A stretch of DNA of 64,000 nucleotides from Metellina segmentata (Eukaryota; Arthropoda; Arachnida; Araneae; Tetragnathidae). The stretch is taken from contig OX375881.1 of assembly GCA_947359465.1 (NCBI GenBank), positions 114,682,238 through 114,746,237 on the forward strand. The letters are read 5' to 3'. The position numbers and the translations under genes were made by a program. How positions within the stretch are numbered: position 1 is the first letter of the stretch; every line of letters begins with the position of its first letter. A model generated the notes under the pieces. That model was not told where the DNA came from, ran no database searches, and saw only the letters and a program-made list of their open reading frames with translations. Shown one piece after another: positions 1-10,489 of this stretch.

Positions 1-744
1 TACACTTTCACGCCCACGAACTGACCCCTTGCACCAATAGCCGCAAGCAAACTAACTAAGGTGGCCTTGAACAACATTGCCTCTAAATATAACCAAGGCT
101 CTACTGTAGTTTGTTTATTTTTCCACAAAAAAAACTTTTCCCATGAAGACTAATTAGACAGGTTCCTAAAGTAAACTAAGTGTATCAAAACTAATTCAAC
201 TAATGCGTGCAAAGTCCGATTTGAAAGTCATTTGTGCCCGTCTTCTGCAGAGCAGAGAAGTAAATGCAGAGCTGGGGAGGGGTGCTGATAATGCTCGAAA
301 GGTACTCTTATCGAACGTTATCGTAAATTGAAGGTTGGAGGGATCAGGTGGGGTTTACAGTCCACTTAATCCGGTTCTAAATATAGCGACGGTCGAACGG
401 AGGGGGATTAGCGACGAATTACTCTCTTACAAAGGTAACCATCCATTTGCGATTGAATGCATTCAGCTTTGCTCGTGCGCTTAGAAAGGGAATTAAGTCG
501 TTACATAACCGCTTATTAACACACCGCTCCATCTATGAGTCATTCTATTTGCATGTGCAGTTAGTTTTCAAAGACAATCTAAAACAAAAAATAGACGCAC
601 AAAGAAATAGTTTTCCAGTTTGCGATAAAAAAGAATTGGTGGATTTGAAGAACATACATAGAACAACAAAGGATAAAAATTTCAGAAGATCTGAAGGATT
701 TATTTCAGAGTTTGACCGTGAGAAAGGGATGAAGTCAATAAGGC
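1..744. other. Unassigned AT-rich DNA
   Basis: I see no recognisable gene or repeat here. Open frames on both strands give low-complexity proteins with no motif I know. The segment ends where transposase-like sequence begins on the minus strand. Confidence 0.5.
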
Positions 745-1230
745 GTTGGTCCACCTCTGGCCTGGATGCAAGCTGTCAACCGGAGTGGCATAGACTGAAA
801 AAGTTCCCGGATGATGTCCTGCAGAATTTCTTGCCAAATTGTGTCTCCCCAACTGTCGGGCTAAAGGGTCAACATTCCGAGATGGTTGCAATCGCCTTCC
901 CATAACGTCCCAAATTTGCTCTATGGGAGAAAGATCAGGAGACCTAGCTAATCAAGGAAGCGTCGGAAAGCTTGAAGACAGTTCATAGCAACTCGTGTTG
1001 TGTGCCGCTGGAATTTATCTTGTTGAAAAGTAAGTCCGGTCGTAAAAGTAAGTGTCGCAAAAGGAACAGTAACACAATAGCTTCATTCGTTGAATCTCGT
1101 CTACATATCACTGTGCTGTAAGTGTGCCAGAAATGACCACCAAGAGGGTCCGGCTATCAAAGGAGGCACCCCAGACCATAACGCCCATAACGTTGTATTG
1201 GGTGCCGTTGACGTTTCTACGTGCCATAAC
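745..1230 (-). pseudogene. Decayed Tc1/mariner-type transposase, C-terminal half
   Basis: Read on the minus strand, from high to low coordinate, the sequence encodes pieces typical of arthropod Tc1/IS630-type transposases. Around 1215-1160 is VMVWGA, then DSRTLLVVI and GTLTAQ, followed by an in-frame stop and YVDEI. Around 945-885 is RSPDLSPIEQIWDVMGRR, which holds the catalytic Glu. Around 840-748, in a shifted frame, is the ending DIIRELFQSMPLRLTACIQARGGPT. These enzymes cut and paste DNA with a DDE triad. This copy has in-frame stops and at least two frame changes, so it is dead. I could not find its terminal inverted repeats. Family assignment is by remembered motifs, not by a search. Confidence 0.85.
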
Positions 1231-2690
1231 TGGTTCAGAAAGTTTTGCCACTTGCATCAGTTCTTTAACCAGACACCTCAGAACTTGTATCAGCGCGGGA
1301 TGGTCCAGCTACTGTAGAGATGGGGAAATATCATCGATCAGAAAGGCACATACTATATTGTGATTAAATCTAGTTTTTAGTAAATAAAATAATTTTTCTT
1401 CAATTTTTGTCCAAAAAAAACGAGTCAAACTTTTGCATCAAACGATTATTTTAAATTTTATAATTTTAGCAATGCGAAGCGTTTAGTCTGTACATGTCAT
1501 TTTACTGCGATTGTACTTATAACGTAGTGAAGCTACGATTACATATGAGCGGTGAATACAAACTTTAAGATTTCCTTGATTACTTTCCTAATTGTATTAA
1601 TTACTAAATTATATCTTCTACCTCACTTATTTTCCTTTTACAAAATGTGTACTGTCACTTACATTAACATTCTCCCCTTATAGCTCTTTTACAAGAAATA
1701 AATTCTGTATTCATGCAGAGGTTCGCAGTTTTCTGCCAGGTACTCCGTAATTAATACGTCCTTTTCTTTCCTTGATTACTTTATTTAACCAGATAATGTT
1801 GAGTAAACAGATGATTTTACTTACAATTATTTTTATCAAAAGAGAAACTAGAAGACCTTTTGCATCAATACAACGGGTTATTGGCTACTCTCCGTGACAA
1901 GAAAGATCGAGAAAATTGCTCGTAACTTCGCACACCTCGTTATTCTTTGAGGTAACAAGAAAACAAACTTCGATTATTTCGAATTATCCCGAAGCAAACG
2001 GCATTCTTCTAGTTTCTTTTCTCAAAATGTCGCGCTGGAAAATATAAACCTCATTTTTCAAACCGCTGCACCACGAAACGCTTACCGTCCGTGGAACATT
2101 TATTAAATATTAAAATCCAAAGTCGGAGAATAAAGCAATTCCGCCGCCCGTGCGTCATTCTCAATTTTAGCGTTGCGTCGGAAACTTCCTAAGTTACCTC
2201 AACGTAAGTGCCAAAATCGTCAACCGAAAGGGATTACGGCCACTCTTACTTTTTGTACTCGGAATTCTATGGCAGTTTTTAGAAGCTTTCCACCTTTGAG
2301 TGGAGGAAATTTGCACGTCATTTCGTATCTCACGGTGCTTAGACTCTTCTTGTGATAGAGTTTGTCTTTCTTCGTTTCAATCTTTCTAACGAGGGCGTGA
2401 AAGAGGTTGAAATTTACCGCCTGCGAAACGTTGTGAATGTGGGCGTTTTTGATTATTTTCGATATTTAGAGTTAAATTCGCTTCAGAAAGTTGATCCTAA
2501 ATGACAAGCGTCTTGTATCTGAGCTGTCGAGTGGTATTACGCTAAAAATCAGCTTAATTTAATAGGAGTTATTTATTTTTTCCTACGGATACTGTTTCGT
2601 CATCTGACCGCTGTAAATATCACGTGAGATGTCCTCAGATCTGGGATCGCCTTCAATAGTCCGCTGTGTTACTTTATTGCTACTTTAAAT
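1231..2690. other. Unassigned AT-rich DNA
   Basis: No gene, tandem repeat or recognised dispersed repeat is visible. The part just after 1230 may be the eroded N-terminal half of the transposase remnant, but I cannot align it with confidence. Confidence 0.45.
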
Positions 2691-3030
2691 AATCCTGACA
2701 CGTTCGAGACCCGAGATATAATGTGGTATAGAAACATTATAATGATATTTTTATGTTTAGTGTTATTAATCAATAGCATTGGGCTATAAATATTTAAAAA
2801 TATATATTAACAATTTAGTAAAAATGATAATTATGTGTGACATTTTAAAGAAATTTGTCAAAAACTTCAAAAATGCTACATGAAAATCTATTCAACCCAT
2901 TTGCAAAATGATGCTTACATGCATTTTTCTAGGGAATGAACTAGAACCAAAATGATATTTAAATAAACAAAAATTTTTCAATCGATCATAAAATGAATAC
3001 AAGATTTTTGATAGTTTTATAGTACTATTT

Positions 3031-3045
3031 CCTAAAAAAAAATGG
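3031..3045. repeat. Target-site duplication, left, of SINE A at 3046
   Basis: CCTAAAAAAAAATGG here matches CCTAAAAAAAATGG at 3379-3392, with one A difference in the run. It lies inside R1 and marks the insertion point. Confidence 0.8.
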
Positions 3046-3378
3046 GCCGACCAACCGGTATAGTGGTTAAGGTGTTAGCCTCTAGATCGGAAGGTTCCTG
3101 GTTCGAATCCGGGTGCGGGCATGGATGTTTGTAAACGTATGGTGTAGAGGCGGTTGGTGCACCTTAAATCTGTCGTGGCCGAAAGTCCTCACGTTGGGTT
3201 GGCGTGGAAGTTTGGAGAGTGGGGTGCCAGCTCAGGTGTTGCTTCGTCATCTGACCGTGGTTCAAAATTACGAGGTGTTGTCCTCGAATCTTTCCCTTAA
3301 GGGACTGATTCCGGACCGTCGTCAATAGCCCGTTGTGTTGATCTAGTACGACTTTAACTAAAATTACCATTACCATTA
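3046..3378 (+). mobile_element. SINE family A, full-length
   Basis: A tRNA-like head starts GCCGACCAACCGG. It has an A-box-like TAGTGGTTAAGG and a perfect Pol III B box GGTTCGAATCC near 3102. The body runs from GGTGCACCTTAAATCTGTCGT to CGTCAATAGCCCG. The 3' tail is an ATTACC repeat (ATTACCATTACCATTACC). The element is about 333 bp. Short open frames in it (about 70 codons, MFVSVWCRGG-type) recur only because the SINE recurs and are not genes. It is flanked by a 14-15-bp target duplication. Confidence 0.93.
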
Positions 3379-3410
3379 CCTAAAAAAAATGGCCATAATT
3401 TACAAACTTT

Positions 3411-3660
3411 TCAACTCAGATGGCCGGGTGGATTGCAAAAGGACATATCCAAGGACAACCTTCAATTTCGAACCAGATGGCCAGGTCAAGAACTGGGCGG
3501 TCACCCCACTCTCCGAACTTCCATACCACTCCAACGCGAGGACATTTCAAACCATGACAGATGTAACGTGCACCAGCCGGAACGAAAGCGATGGTCTTAG
3601 GATGGATCGAGTCTCGAACTCGCAACTAATCCGCTACTGTTCCAACCCGACCGCCCTTAG
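3411..3660 (-). mobile_element. SINE family B, full-length but diverged
   Basis: On the minus strand the head reads as a tRNA-like segment with TTAGTTGCGAGTTCGAGACTC near 3640-3610, followed by CTGGTGCACGTTACATCTGTC, the body shared with SINE A. Family B differs from A in its head and in having TGGCCTCAAATGTCC-type sequence where A has GGCCGAAAGTCC. The copy is older than the family A copies nearby, judging from its divergence. Confidence 0.75.
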
Positions 3661-4076
3661 ACATGTCTCAAAATCCAGAAGTCTATCCCAAAAGGAATGA
3701 TCTCTCCAAATCCGGCAAGTCCGATCATGAAACCGAGCAGCCCACGTCCAAGCCTTCGTCTCGCCACATTTGTTTATTTATTCCAGTCGTTATTTTTATA
3801 ATGTCCCTCGATTTGAAGCGGGCTTGGCGCCAGATAGGGGAGACGTTGGCGCCTACCAAACAATGGCGGAAAGAAGGTTGAGGTGGTGGAAGGGGGGCTT
3901 AAAATCTCACAAATGATTCCACCCACGCGCTCAAGGAAAGTATGAATGGATGAGGACGGTTTGGAGATCGTTAGGACCTTGCTTTCCGTATCTTCGAGGA
4001 CGTATGGCGCGTGGAGGGATTCTTAAATGACCGCTTGACCTCAGTGATTGGGATTTTGTAGCTCTGTTTATAGACA
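3661..4076. other. Unassigned DNA between SINEs
   Basis: No repeat or coding signal recognised. Base composition is slightly richer in GC than the surroundings. Confidence 0.4.
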
Positions 4077-4300
4077 GCTGGGGCACCTTAAATCTGTCAT
4101 GGCCAAAAGTTCTGATGTTAAGTTGGTGTGGAAGTTTGGATAGTGGGATGCCAGCTCAGGTGTTGCCTCGTCATCTGACCGTGGTTCAAAATTACGTGTT
4201 GTCCTCCTCGGACCTATCTCTTAGAGTATTGATCCGGGACAGTCGTCAATAGCCCGCTGTGTTGCTCTAGTATAACGTTAATTAAATATTCCCAAATACC
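4077..4300 (+). mobile_element. SINE A, headless fragment
   Basis: Begins at GGCACCTTAAATCTGTCATGGCC and carries the full body to the tail. The tRNA head is missing. It has more substitutions than the young A copies. Confidence 0.85.
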
Positions 4301-4407
4301 TTTTCAACGTCAGTGCCTCAATTATTGATGTGGAGATGTAGGTAGATACTTATTAACGTCGCACTGGAGCAAAACAGTTGGCTAATGGTAATATGGTCTA
4401 AGTAATT

Positions 4408-4529
4408 GGTAATTTTAATTAATGTTGTAGTTGAGGAACACAACGGGCTATTGTCGACGGTCCGGGATCAACCTCCCAAAGGAAAGATCCCAGGACAACA
4501 CCAAGTAATTTTGAACCACTGTCAGTAGC
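4408..4529 (-). mobile_element. SINE A, 3' fragment
   Basis: Starts with GGTAATTTTAATTAATG (the complement of the tail) and covers about 120 bp to AATTTTGAACCACTGTCAG. Confidence 0.8.
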
Positions 4530-4587
4530 TCTGAAAGAGTTATTTTTGCGTGGGATTCAATTACGCCTTAACCCTCAAAGTGATTTC

Positions 4588-4603
4588 GACGAGATATCTC
4601 GTC
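4588..4603. repeat. Perfect 16-bp palindrome GACGAGATATCTCGTC
   Basis: The sequence equals its own reverse complement. It lies in a short stretch (about 4575-4660) resembling the repeat unit of the 29.5-31.1 kb array, including CCATTAAGATCTGACCA after it. Confidence 0.85.
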
Positions 4604-4672
4604 CATTAAGATCTGACCAATTTCGATATATCGTCTTCAAGACAGTAGAGGACATGGTATCCCTGTTGGAAG

Positions 4673-4772
4673 AGCTCGGATATTTCCCTTAAGGGACTGA
4701 TCCCGGACTGTCCCGTAGCCAATAGCCCGTTGTGTTGCTCTAGTACGACGTTTACTCAAAATTACCCTTACC
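4673..4772 (+). mobile_element. SINE A, 3' fragment
   Basis: Covers TTTCCCTTAAGGGACTGATC to the tail ATTACCCTTACC. A small insertion (CCGTAGC) sits next to CAATAGCCCGTTGTG. Confidence 0.8.
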
Positions 4773-4779
4773 CTGTTGG

Positions 4780-4866
4780 AGGTAAGGTAAGGTAATTTTA
4801 GTTAACGTCATACTAGAGCAACACAACGGGCTATTGACGACGGTCCGGGATCAATCCCTTAAGGGT
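4780..4866 (-). mobile_element. SINE A, 3' fragment
   Basis: GGTAAGGTAAGGTAATTTTAG is the complemented tail with three TACC-type repeats. The fragment stops at CCCTTAAGGG, and a second minus-strand copy begins within 10 bp. Confidence 0.8.
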
Positions 4867-4875
4867 ACTTTTTTT

Positions 4876-5059
4876 GGTAATTTTTTTAGTTAACGTCGTA
4901 CTAGAGCAACACAATGGGCTATTGACGACGGTCCGGGATCAGTCCCTGAAGGGAAAGATCCGAGGACAACACCTCGTAATTTTGAACCACGGTCAGAGGA
5001 CGAAGCAACACCTGAGCTGGCACCCCACTCTCCAAACTTCCACGCCAACCCAACGTGAC
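4876..5059 (-). mobile_element. SINE A, 5'-truncated
   Basis: Minus-strand tail and body, ending at CCAACCCAACGTGA. Head missing. It belongs to a run of fragments between 4077 and 5300 in alternating orientation. Confidence 0.85.
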
Positions 5060-5152
5060 AAATGATCTAGGAAGGTATGGATTTTTCTTTGGTTGATTAA
5101 GTTTTATACTTGAAATTATATTTCTCTCTAATGGACTAGATTTAAAAACTCT

Positions 5153-5300
5153 AGCTCAGGTGTTGCTTCGTCATCTGACCGTGGTTCAAAATTACGAGGT
5201 GTTGTCCTCGGATCTTTCCCTTAAGGGACTGATCCCGGACCGTCGTCAATAGTCCGTTGTGTTGCTCAAGTACGACGTTAATTAAAATTTTCCAACTACC
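5153..5300 (+). mobile_element. SINE A, 3' half
   Basis: From AGCTCAGGTGTTGCTTCGTC to the tail. Close to the young consensus seen at 3046 and 5443. Confidence 0.85.
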
Positions 5301-5429
5301 ATTTAAAAACTGTTTATATTTACTGATATCTTACTTTATTGTTAGTCTTTGATGAGTTACAAGCAAATCTAAAATAGGAAAGCTTCTTGATAATGTATGC
5401 AAATTAAATTCCCATTCTAAATGTATACT

Positions 5430-5442
5430 CTTGACAATATTC
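5430..5442. repeat. Target-site duplication, left, of SINE A at 5443
   Basis: CTTGACAATATTC is repeated exactly at 5771-5783. Confidence 0.9.
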
Positions 5443-5770
5443 GCAGACCAACCGGTATAGTGGTTAAAGTGTTAGCCTCTAGATCGGAAGGTTCCTGGTT
5501 CGAATCCGGGTTCGGGCATGGATGTTTGTAAGCGTATGGTGTAGAGGCGGCTGGTGCACCTTAAATCTGTCGTGGCCGAAAGTCCTCACGTTGGGTTGGC
5601 GTGGAAGTTTGGAGAGTGGGGTGCCAGCTCAGGTGTTGCTTCGTCATCTGACCGTGGTTCAAAATTACGAAGTGTTGTCCTCGGATCTTTCCCTTAAGGA
5701 ACTGATCCCGGACCGTCGTCAATAGCCCGTTGTGTTGCTCTAGTACGACGTTAACTAAAATTACCATTAC
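5443..5770 (+). mobile_element. SINE family A, full-length
   Basis: Same head (A-box-like TAGTGGTTAAAG, B box GGTTCGAATCC), body and ATTACC tail as the copy at 3046. It sits between perfect 13-bp target duplications. The 67-codon open frame inside is a by-product of the SINE. Confidence 0.93.
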
Positions 5771-5849
5771 CTTGACAATATTCAGGAATTCGCTCAGTTC
5801 ATGAATCTTTCAAGCGATTCTGACTGAAATAATGAATGTAAACCCTCCA

Positions 5850-5968
5850 GACGTTTTACGCAGTCGTCATGAAAACTGACCAGATCTTGAGGGACGATAT
5901 ATCTCGTCATTACAAGAAAACTGATCACATCTCGATCTTACCAGCATAAAAATAATTCGACAATGTCG
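5850..5968. repeat. Diverged copies of the GAGATATCTCGTC repeat unit
   Basis: CTGACCAGATCTTGAGGGACG then ATATATCTCGTCATTACAAG then ACTGATCACATCTCGATC: two degenerate units of the kind arrayed at 29.5-31.1 kb. They directly precede the 23-bp array. Confidence 0.6.
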
Positions 5969-6261
5969 CTCGCAATGTAACTCGCAAATTATTCGCAATG
6001 TAACTCGCAAATTATTCGCAATGTAACTCGCAAATTATTCGCAATGTAACTCGCAAATTATTCGCAATGTAACTCGCAAATTATTCGCAATGTAACTCGC
6101 AAATTATTCGCAATGTAACTCGCAAATTATTCGCAATGTAACTCGCAAATTATTCGCAATGTAACTCGCAAATTATTCGCAATGTAACTCGCAAATTATT
6201 CGCAATGTAACTCGCAAATTATTCGCAATGTAACTCGCAAATTATTCGCAATGTAACTCGC
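5969..6261. repeat. 23-bp tandem array, about 12.7 copies
   Basis: The unit GCAATGTAACTCGCAAATTAT plus TC repeats with almost no variation from the first to the last copy. There are no unique spacers, so it is a minisatellite and not a CRISPR. TCGCTCGCAATG at the start and ACTCGCTCGTCAG at the end suggest expansion inside a pre-existing repeat unit. Confidence 0.97.
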
Positions 6262-6365
6262 TCGTCAGTAGCAAAACTTGGTCAGATCTTGATGGACTGG
6301 ATGCATCGTCAAAACCACTTCAAGAGTGAATGAAGTAGACATAAAGAATACTGGTTAGGATCTTG

Positions 6366-6433
6366 TCCTTTGGGGATTGATCCCGCACAGTCGTCAATGT
6401 GTTGCTCAAGTGCAATGTTAATTAAAAATTACC
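6366..6433 (+). mobile_element. SINE A, 3' fragment
   Basis: TTTGGGGATTGATCCCGCAC to AATTAAAAATTACC, with the CAATAGCCCGTTG segment shortened. Confidence 0.7.
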
Positions 6434-6628
6434 ATAAACAATCCTGATCTGTTGCAGAATAGCAGAAATGGTAATGTTAATGCATTACGTGATTTAATCT
6501 CGAACCCAACAACTTTATACCATCCCCCCCCCATTACGTAATACATTGACAGTACATTAAAACTTTCTTTTCCAGATCAACAATCGGTTAGTTCCTGATC
6601 AAATTTATTATGCCTCAAATGGGTAGTT

Positions 6629-6773
6629 GGTAATTTTTTAGTTAGCGTCGTACTAGAGCAACACAACGTGCTATTGACGACGGTCCGGGATCAGTCCCTT
6701 AAGGGATAGGACCGAGGACAACACCTCACACCTGAGCTGGCACCCCACTCTCCAAACTTCCACACCAACCCAA
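6629..6773 (-). mobile_element. SINE A, 5'-truncated with an internal deletion
   Basis: The minus-strand tail begins at GGTAATTTTTTAGTTAGCG. About 35 bp covering GTAATTTTGAACCACGGTCA are missing between ACACCTC and ACACCTGAGC. It ends at CCAACCCAACG. Confidence 0.85.
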
Positions 6774-7039
6774 CGGCATCAAGGGAAAATAAAACAAATA
6801 CATGTATCGAAAAGTTTGTATGTATAAAGCTTTGCCCGATTCCTTCCACAATCGCATTTCTAAATTCAATCGTACAGCGTCCACAACAAAAATCGCCAAA
6901 CGACCTTTCTTCATTCACATAATCATTCCACACCCATCCCACCATGTTCGAATCCTGGGCAGACACCATTAGGACACACGTAATGGCGCATGAAATCCCA
7001 ATGACTCCGGAAGAGCCACAATCGATGCAAAAGGAGTCT

Positions 7040-7270
7040 TCGGGCAACTTCTGTCATTTTCTCTATCAATGGAAGTCGGGGTGAGGGTGCGAAGGGTGGT
7101 GCGTAAACCGGTGGCACGTACCGAGTACCCCAGGGGGGGGGAGCGCGATCGATTTTCCGAGACGCGCCTACGATCTTGACCTCGGTACCCACACCCACGC
7201 GGTCCCAAGGTCGACAGTGTCGGGAGTAACCCTTGCAGGTCAGTCCGACATCTCCTCTATCGGTGTCCTC
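7040..7270. other. GC-rich, apparently single-copy patch
   Basis: Markedly richer in GC than its neighbours, with a run of nine G at about 7131-7140 and several CG dinucleotides. A 150-codon frame crosses it on the minus strand but matches no family I know. It may be a regulatory island or just chance composition. Confidence 0.4.
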
Positions 7271-7284
7271 GGAGCCTTTTTGGT

Positions 7285-7965
7285 ATTGATCACAGCTGGT
7301 CACTATGTCCTCGTGGGTCAGAACTGTCTGTTTTGTCAATTGGTCCAATAGCATTGTTGTTTTTCTTTTCACCAACAGTGTCGGTTTTGAAAGAACAGTA
7401 ATGCTTTAAGAAGTTGATCGGTGTTTATTCCGAGGATAAAATCAGTAATACACGTTTCGTTTAGCGAGTTATAATCAGCATGTCCACTGGAAGATTTAAA
7501 AGAATCGAACTATTAAGGCGGATGATTGTTCAGTGCATGCAAATTTAAGCAGTGCAAGAGATGCATTTTTATTCATCTTTCCAGATGTACAAAATAGTGA
7601 TTAATAAATAAAAAAACAGTGGTATAGAAGTATGTCTTCGTGGGCCCTACCTGATCATAGTTGTCAATTTTCGCTCAGTGGTATTGTTTCTGATTTCACG
7701 AACAATGTCGGTTTAGAAAGAATAGTAATTTTAAAGAAGTTGATTGTTATTGTTTAATCTAAGGATCCTTCATTGATACACGGATTGGTTAATGGATTAT
7801 ACTCAGCATGCTCACTAGGACAAGTAAAAAGACTATAATTATCAGGCAGATAATTTTTCAGTGCATGCCGATTAGAATTATAAGAATGAAAATTGTTCAA
7901 CGCAACAATTTTGATCACAGCCGGCAAGTATGTCTTCATGGGTCCTACTTCGTCCAAACTTTCTG
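7285..7965. repeat. Degenerate tandem duplication, unit about 290-340 bp
   Basis: GGTCACTATGTCCTCGTGGG near 7298, AAGTATGTCTTCGTGGGCCC near 7629 and CAAGTATGTCTTCATGGGTCC near 7925 start successive copies. Between them AACA(G/A)TGTCGGTTT, AAAGAA(C/T)AGTAAT, AGAAGTTGAT and TCAGCATG recur in order. Confidence 0.8.
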
Positions 7966-7987
7966 TATAATCAATCTCTGACAAGTG

Positions 7988-8247
7988 AAGGGTTGGAAAA
8001 AGAACGGATTAGCAACCGCAGTGTTTCGAGGTCGAATCCAACCAAAGACCGTCGTAAACATGAGGGTCTGGTGCACGTTAAATCTGTTGTGGTCTCAAAT
8101 GTACCCGCACTGGCGTAGTGTAGACGTTCAGAGAGTGGGGTTCAGACAGACATGTTGTTTTTCGCGAATCTTTCTCTTCAGGCTTAATCCCAGACCCTCG
8201 TCAATAGCCCGTTGTACTGCTCAAGTGAGACATTGATTGAAATACCT
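7988..8247 (+). mobile_element. SINE family B, full-length, diverged
   Basis: Head GGTTGGAAAAAGAACGGATT, a B-box-like GAGGTCGAATCC, then GGTCTGGTGCACGTTAAATCTG, TGGTCTCAAATGT and a tail ending GATTGAAATACC. Confidence 0.8.
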
Positions 8248-9156
8248 AGCTTTATAATGTAACGTCATGGCCTACGTTATCACGGTCCAAAATGCTTTGC
8301 GAAAGGCAAATAGAACAAACGAGTGCGGAGGGTACGTCGTTGACGTTGGATTCAACTTAATTTTAAATGTCTTTCTTTTATTTAATGTAATGTTTCTTTG
8401 TCCAAGAGGTACACTTTCTTATATTGTGTGTTTGTGTCGTCCATGCCAATAAAAGACTTCATGATCTAATCCAGCTATCTTATATACATCTTTTAAGCAC
8501 ACTACAATAGACAATATCTGGATATTTTTTTCAGTTTCCTAAAAAGGAAGGAGACATAGTTATGCTGTGAGAAATGTATCCCTTTCGAATGCGATCTAAA
8601 TTACTAAAACAGTTTTATCCATTAGCGTCATATGATTAAACTAAAACGTCAACAAAATATTTCAGTCCTAGGCAGTTTAGAGTTTATAGTAAATATATTG
8701 ATCATATAGTAATATATTATAAATATATAGTAATATATAGTAATATATAGTAAATATATTGAGTGGAAGCTACTAAAATAAAATGTTCAATAAAAGGCGT
8801 ATTAAGAGATTGGCAAAATCTGCCCTTTTGGAATTTTACTGACATGCATTACTTTTTCCAGGTGGACATATACTGGGTCAGAACATTCTGTCGGCTTTGT
8901 CATTTTTATCAATTCGTCCGTATTTTTTTAAAACAAAGAGCGAATGATTTATGATATTATTAAGAATGGCAATGCTATAAGTTGATACATTTCAAATGAG
9001 ATATGAAGTTCGCGCGTGGTTACCAAAATTGATATTTTTGGTCAATGGTGTGTAATCAGTATACATAATTGATGACCCATTTTAAAAAAGAAAGAAAACG
9101 CTTAAAAGGAAATTGGGAAATTCTATTCCATTCGTCTCTCCCAAATGTGTTGTTTT
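8248..9156. other. Unassigned AT-rich DNA with a short TA-rich run
   Basis: Nothing coding is recognised. At about 8690-8762 a degenerate ATATAGTAATAT repeat occurs. Confidence 0.5.
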
Positions 9157-10165
9157 AAAGTATCCAAATACGTTAAAAATGTCATTTTTGACCAAAATTT
9201 CCAAAACAAAGTTTTTTTTATCTTATTTGATGCAGTATTTATTTGACTTTCCAAAATATATTTGATTTTTTCTCTAAATTAATTAGTTGCAGAGTTATTA
9301 AGATTTATATTAAGGCAGGAAACTGGAAGTATGTATGGAAAACACCGGAAATTGCCGTTAAAAGACCAAAAACTTGTCAAAATTTAAATTTAAAATTTAC
9401 TTTTCTTACAAATATTATTTTAGAAAGGTTTCTCAAAAGTTTAAATGGTTTCTCTTTTGGAAATAGTGTGGACATTTTATAAGAGATGAGGAGAACAAAA
9501 TTGCTTACACAAATAGTAAAAGCACAAGAGAGCAAACGATACCCATCAAATAATTTTTTACTCTAAATTAATTCTTATGCATTATTTCCTCACTTAAAAT
9601 ATACAAGCAAAAGAAAGCAAACGATACACTTCAAATTATTATTCCTACAAATAATGGTATAAAACCCAAAGTTAATGATGGATTTTCGAAAACTTTTGTT
9701 TCTTCTCGAGAACTTGTTCTTAAAAATGTTGTCTAGGGATTGAACAAAAATAATTATGCTGAGTTTAAAAGTGTTTAAATTATAGCCATTTATTTAAGAA
9801 ACAGGACTGTAAAACTATCAAAAATATAAAATTCATTTTTCGATCGCATGTAAAATTTTTTGTTTATTTAAATATCCTTTTGATTCTACTTAATTCCCTA
9901 GAAAAATGCGTTAGTTTATTTTGGTAGCATCATTTTTCAAATGGGTTGAATAGATTTTCATATAGCACATTTGAAGTTTTTGACATATTTCTTTAAAATT
10001 TTATACATTATCATCATTTTTACAAAATTATTAATAGATATTAATTTCAATATCCGAGTTTAAATATTTATAGCCTAATGCTATTGTTTAATAACACTAA
10101 ACATAAAAATATTATTAACATGTTTCAATTCCAAATAAAAAAAGTCTCTCAGATTCAACCAGACA
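9157..10165 (-). mobile_element. DNA transposon family R1, copy 2, full length
   Basis: A reverse-orientation match to 43738-44572 along nearly its full length. It begins AAAGTATCCAAATACGTTAAA, has GACTTTCCAAAATATATTTGA, ACTCTAAATTAATTC and GGGTTGAATAGATTTTCAT, and ends with AACACTAAACATAAAAATAT and a decayed terminus near 10165. No long open frame resembles a transposase. Confidence 0.82.
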
Positions 10166-10489
10166 CATCCTTTTTTACCAAATCTGGAAACACATCAATT
10201 TCGTCACTCATTTCGTCCAGAATATCACGAAGTAAACAGCTTAGTAGGACTGCAACGTACCCAGAATTAAATGTGATCCATCGATTAAGCTTCCATGTTC
10301 GTGGGCATAACGTAAATAAGGGGGAGGGATTCCATGCCCTCAAATATCCCCCAGTCTAAATTGGGCTGCCTAAACCAAATCGATAACCTTCGTAAATCGT
10401 ATTAAGATCTCCGATTATCCCTCAAGGTTATGACGGAAGGAACCACGAATCGGACAACTGATTTCGTTCTCCGAGTATTTGCTACAATG

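Larger units (their letters stand above)
2691..3411 (+). mobile_element. DNA transposon family R1, copy 1, split by a SINE
   Basis: The stretch from CGTTCGAGAC to 3045 matches the copy at 43738-44572 in the same orientation. Shared landmarks are a run reading GGTATAGAAACATT, GTTTAGTGTTATTAA, TTGGGCTATAAATATTTAAA and CTACATGAAAAT. After the SINE at 3046-3378 the match resumes (ATGGCCATAATTTACAAAC, compare 44006 onward). The far end is missing: at about 3411 the sequence changes into a minus-strand SINE B. No coding capacity is seen. Confidence 0.8.

Noticed and set aside
447..905. 152-codon plus-strand open frame
   Set aside because: Its second half is antisense to the decayed transposase at 745-1230 and its first half is low-complexity.
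3046..3120. Possible tRNA gene (A-box-like and perfect B box)
   Set aside because: The same segment heads every full SINE A copy, cannot be folded by eye into a good anticodon stem, and is continuous with the SINE body.
5522..5725. Recurrent 60-72-codon open frames starting MFVSVWCRGGWCTLN, and the complementary type, at 3113, 5522, 21786, 26551, 26914, 28034
   Set aside because: They recur only because SINE A recurs, occur on both strands of it, and have no independent coding evidence.
5969..6261. CRISPR-like regular array
   Set aside because: No unique spacers between repeats, eukaryotic context and no cas genes. It is a simple tandem repeat.
6923..7375. 150-codon minus-strand open frame
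   Set aside because: It crosses a GC-rich patch and a degenerate repeat, has no recognised motif, and an overlapping frame of similar quality exists.
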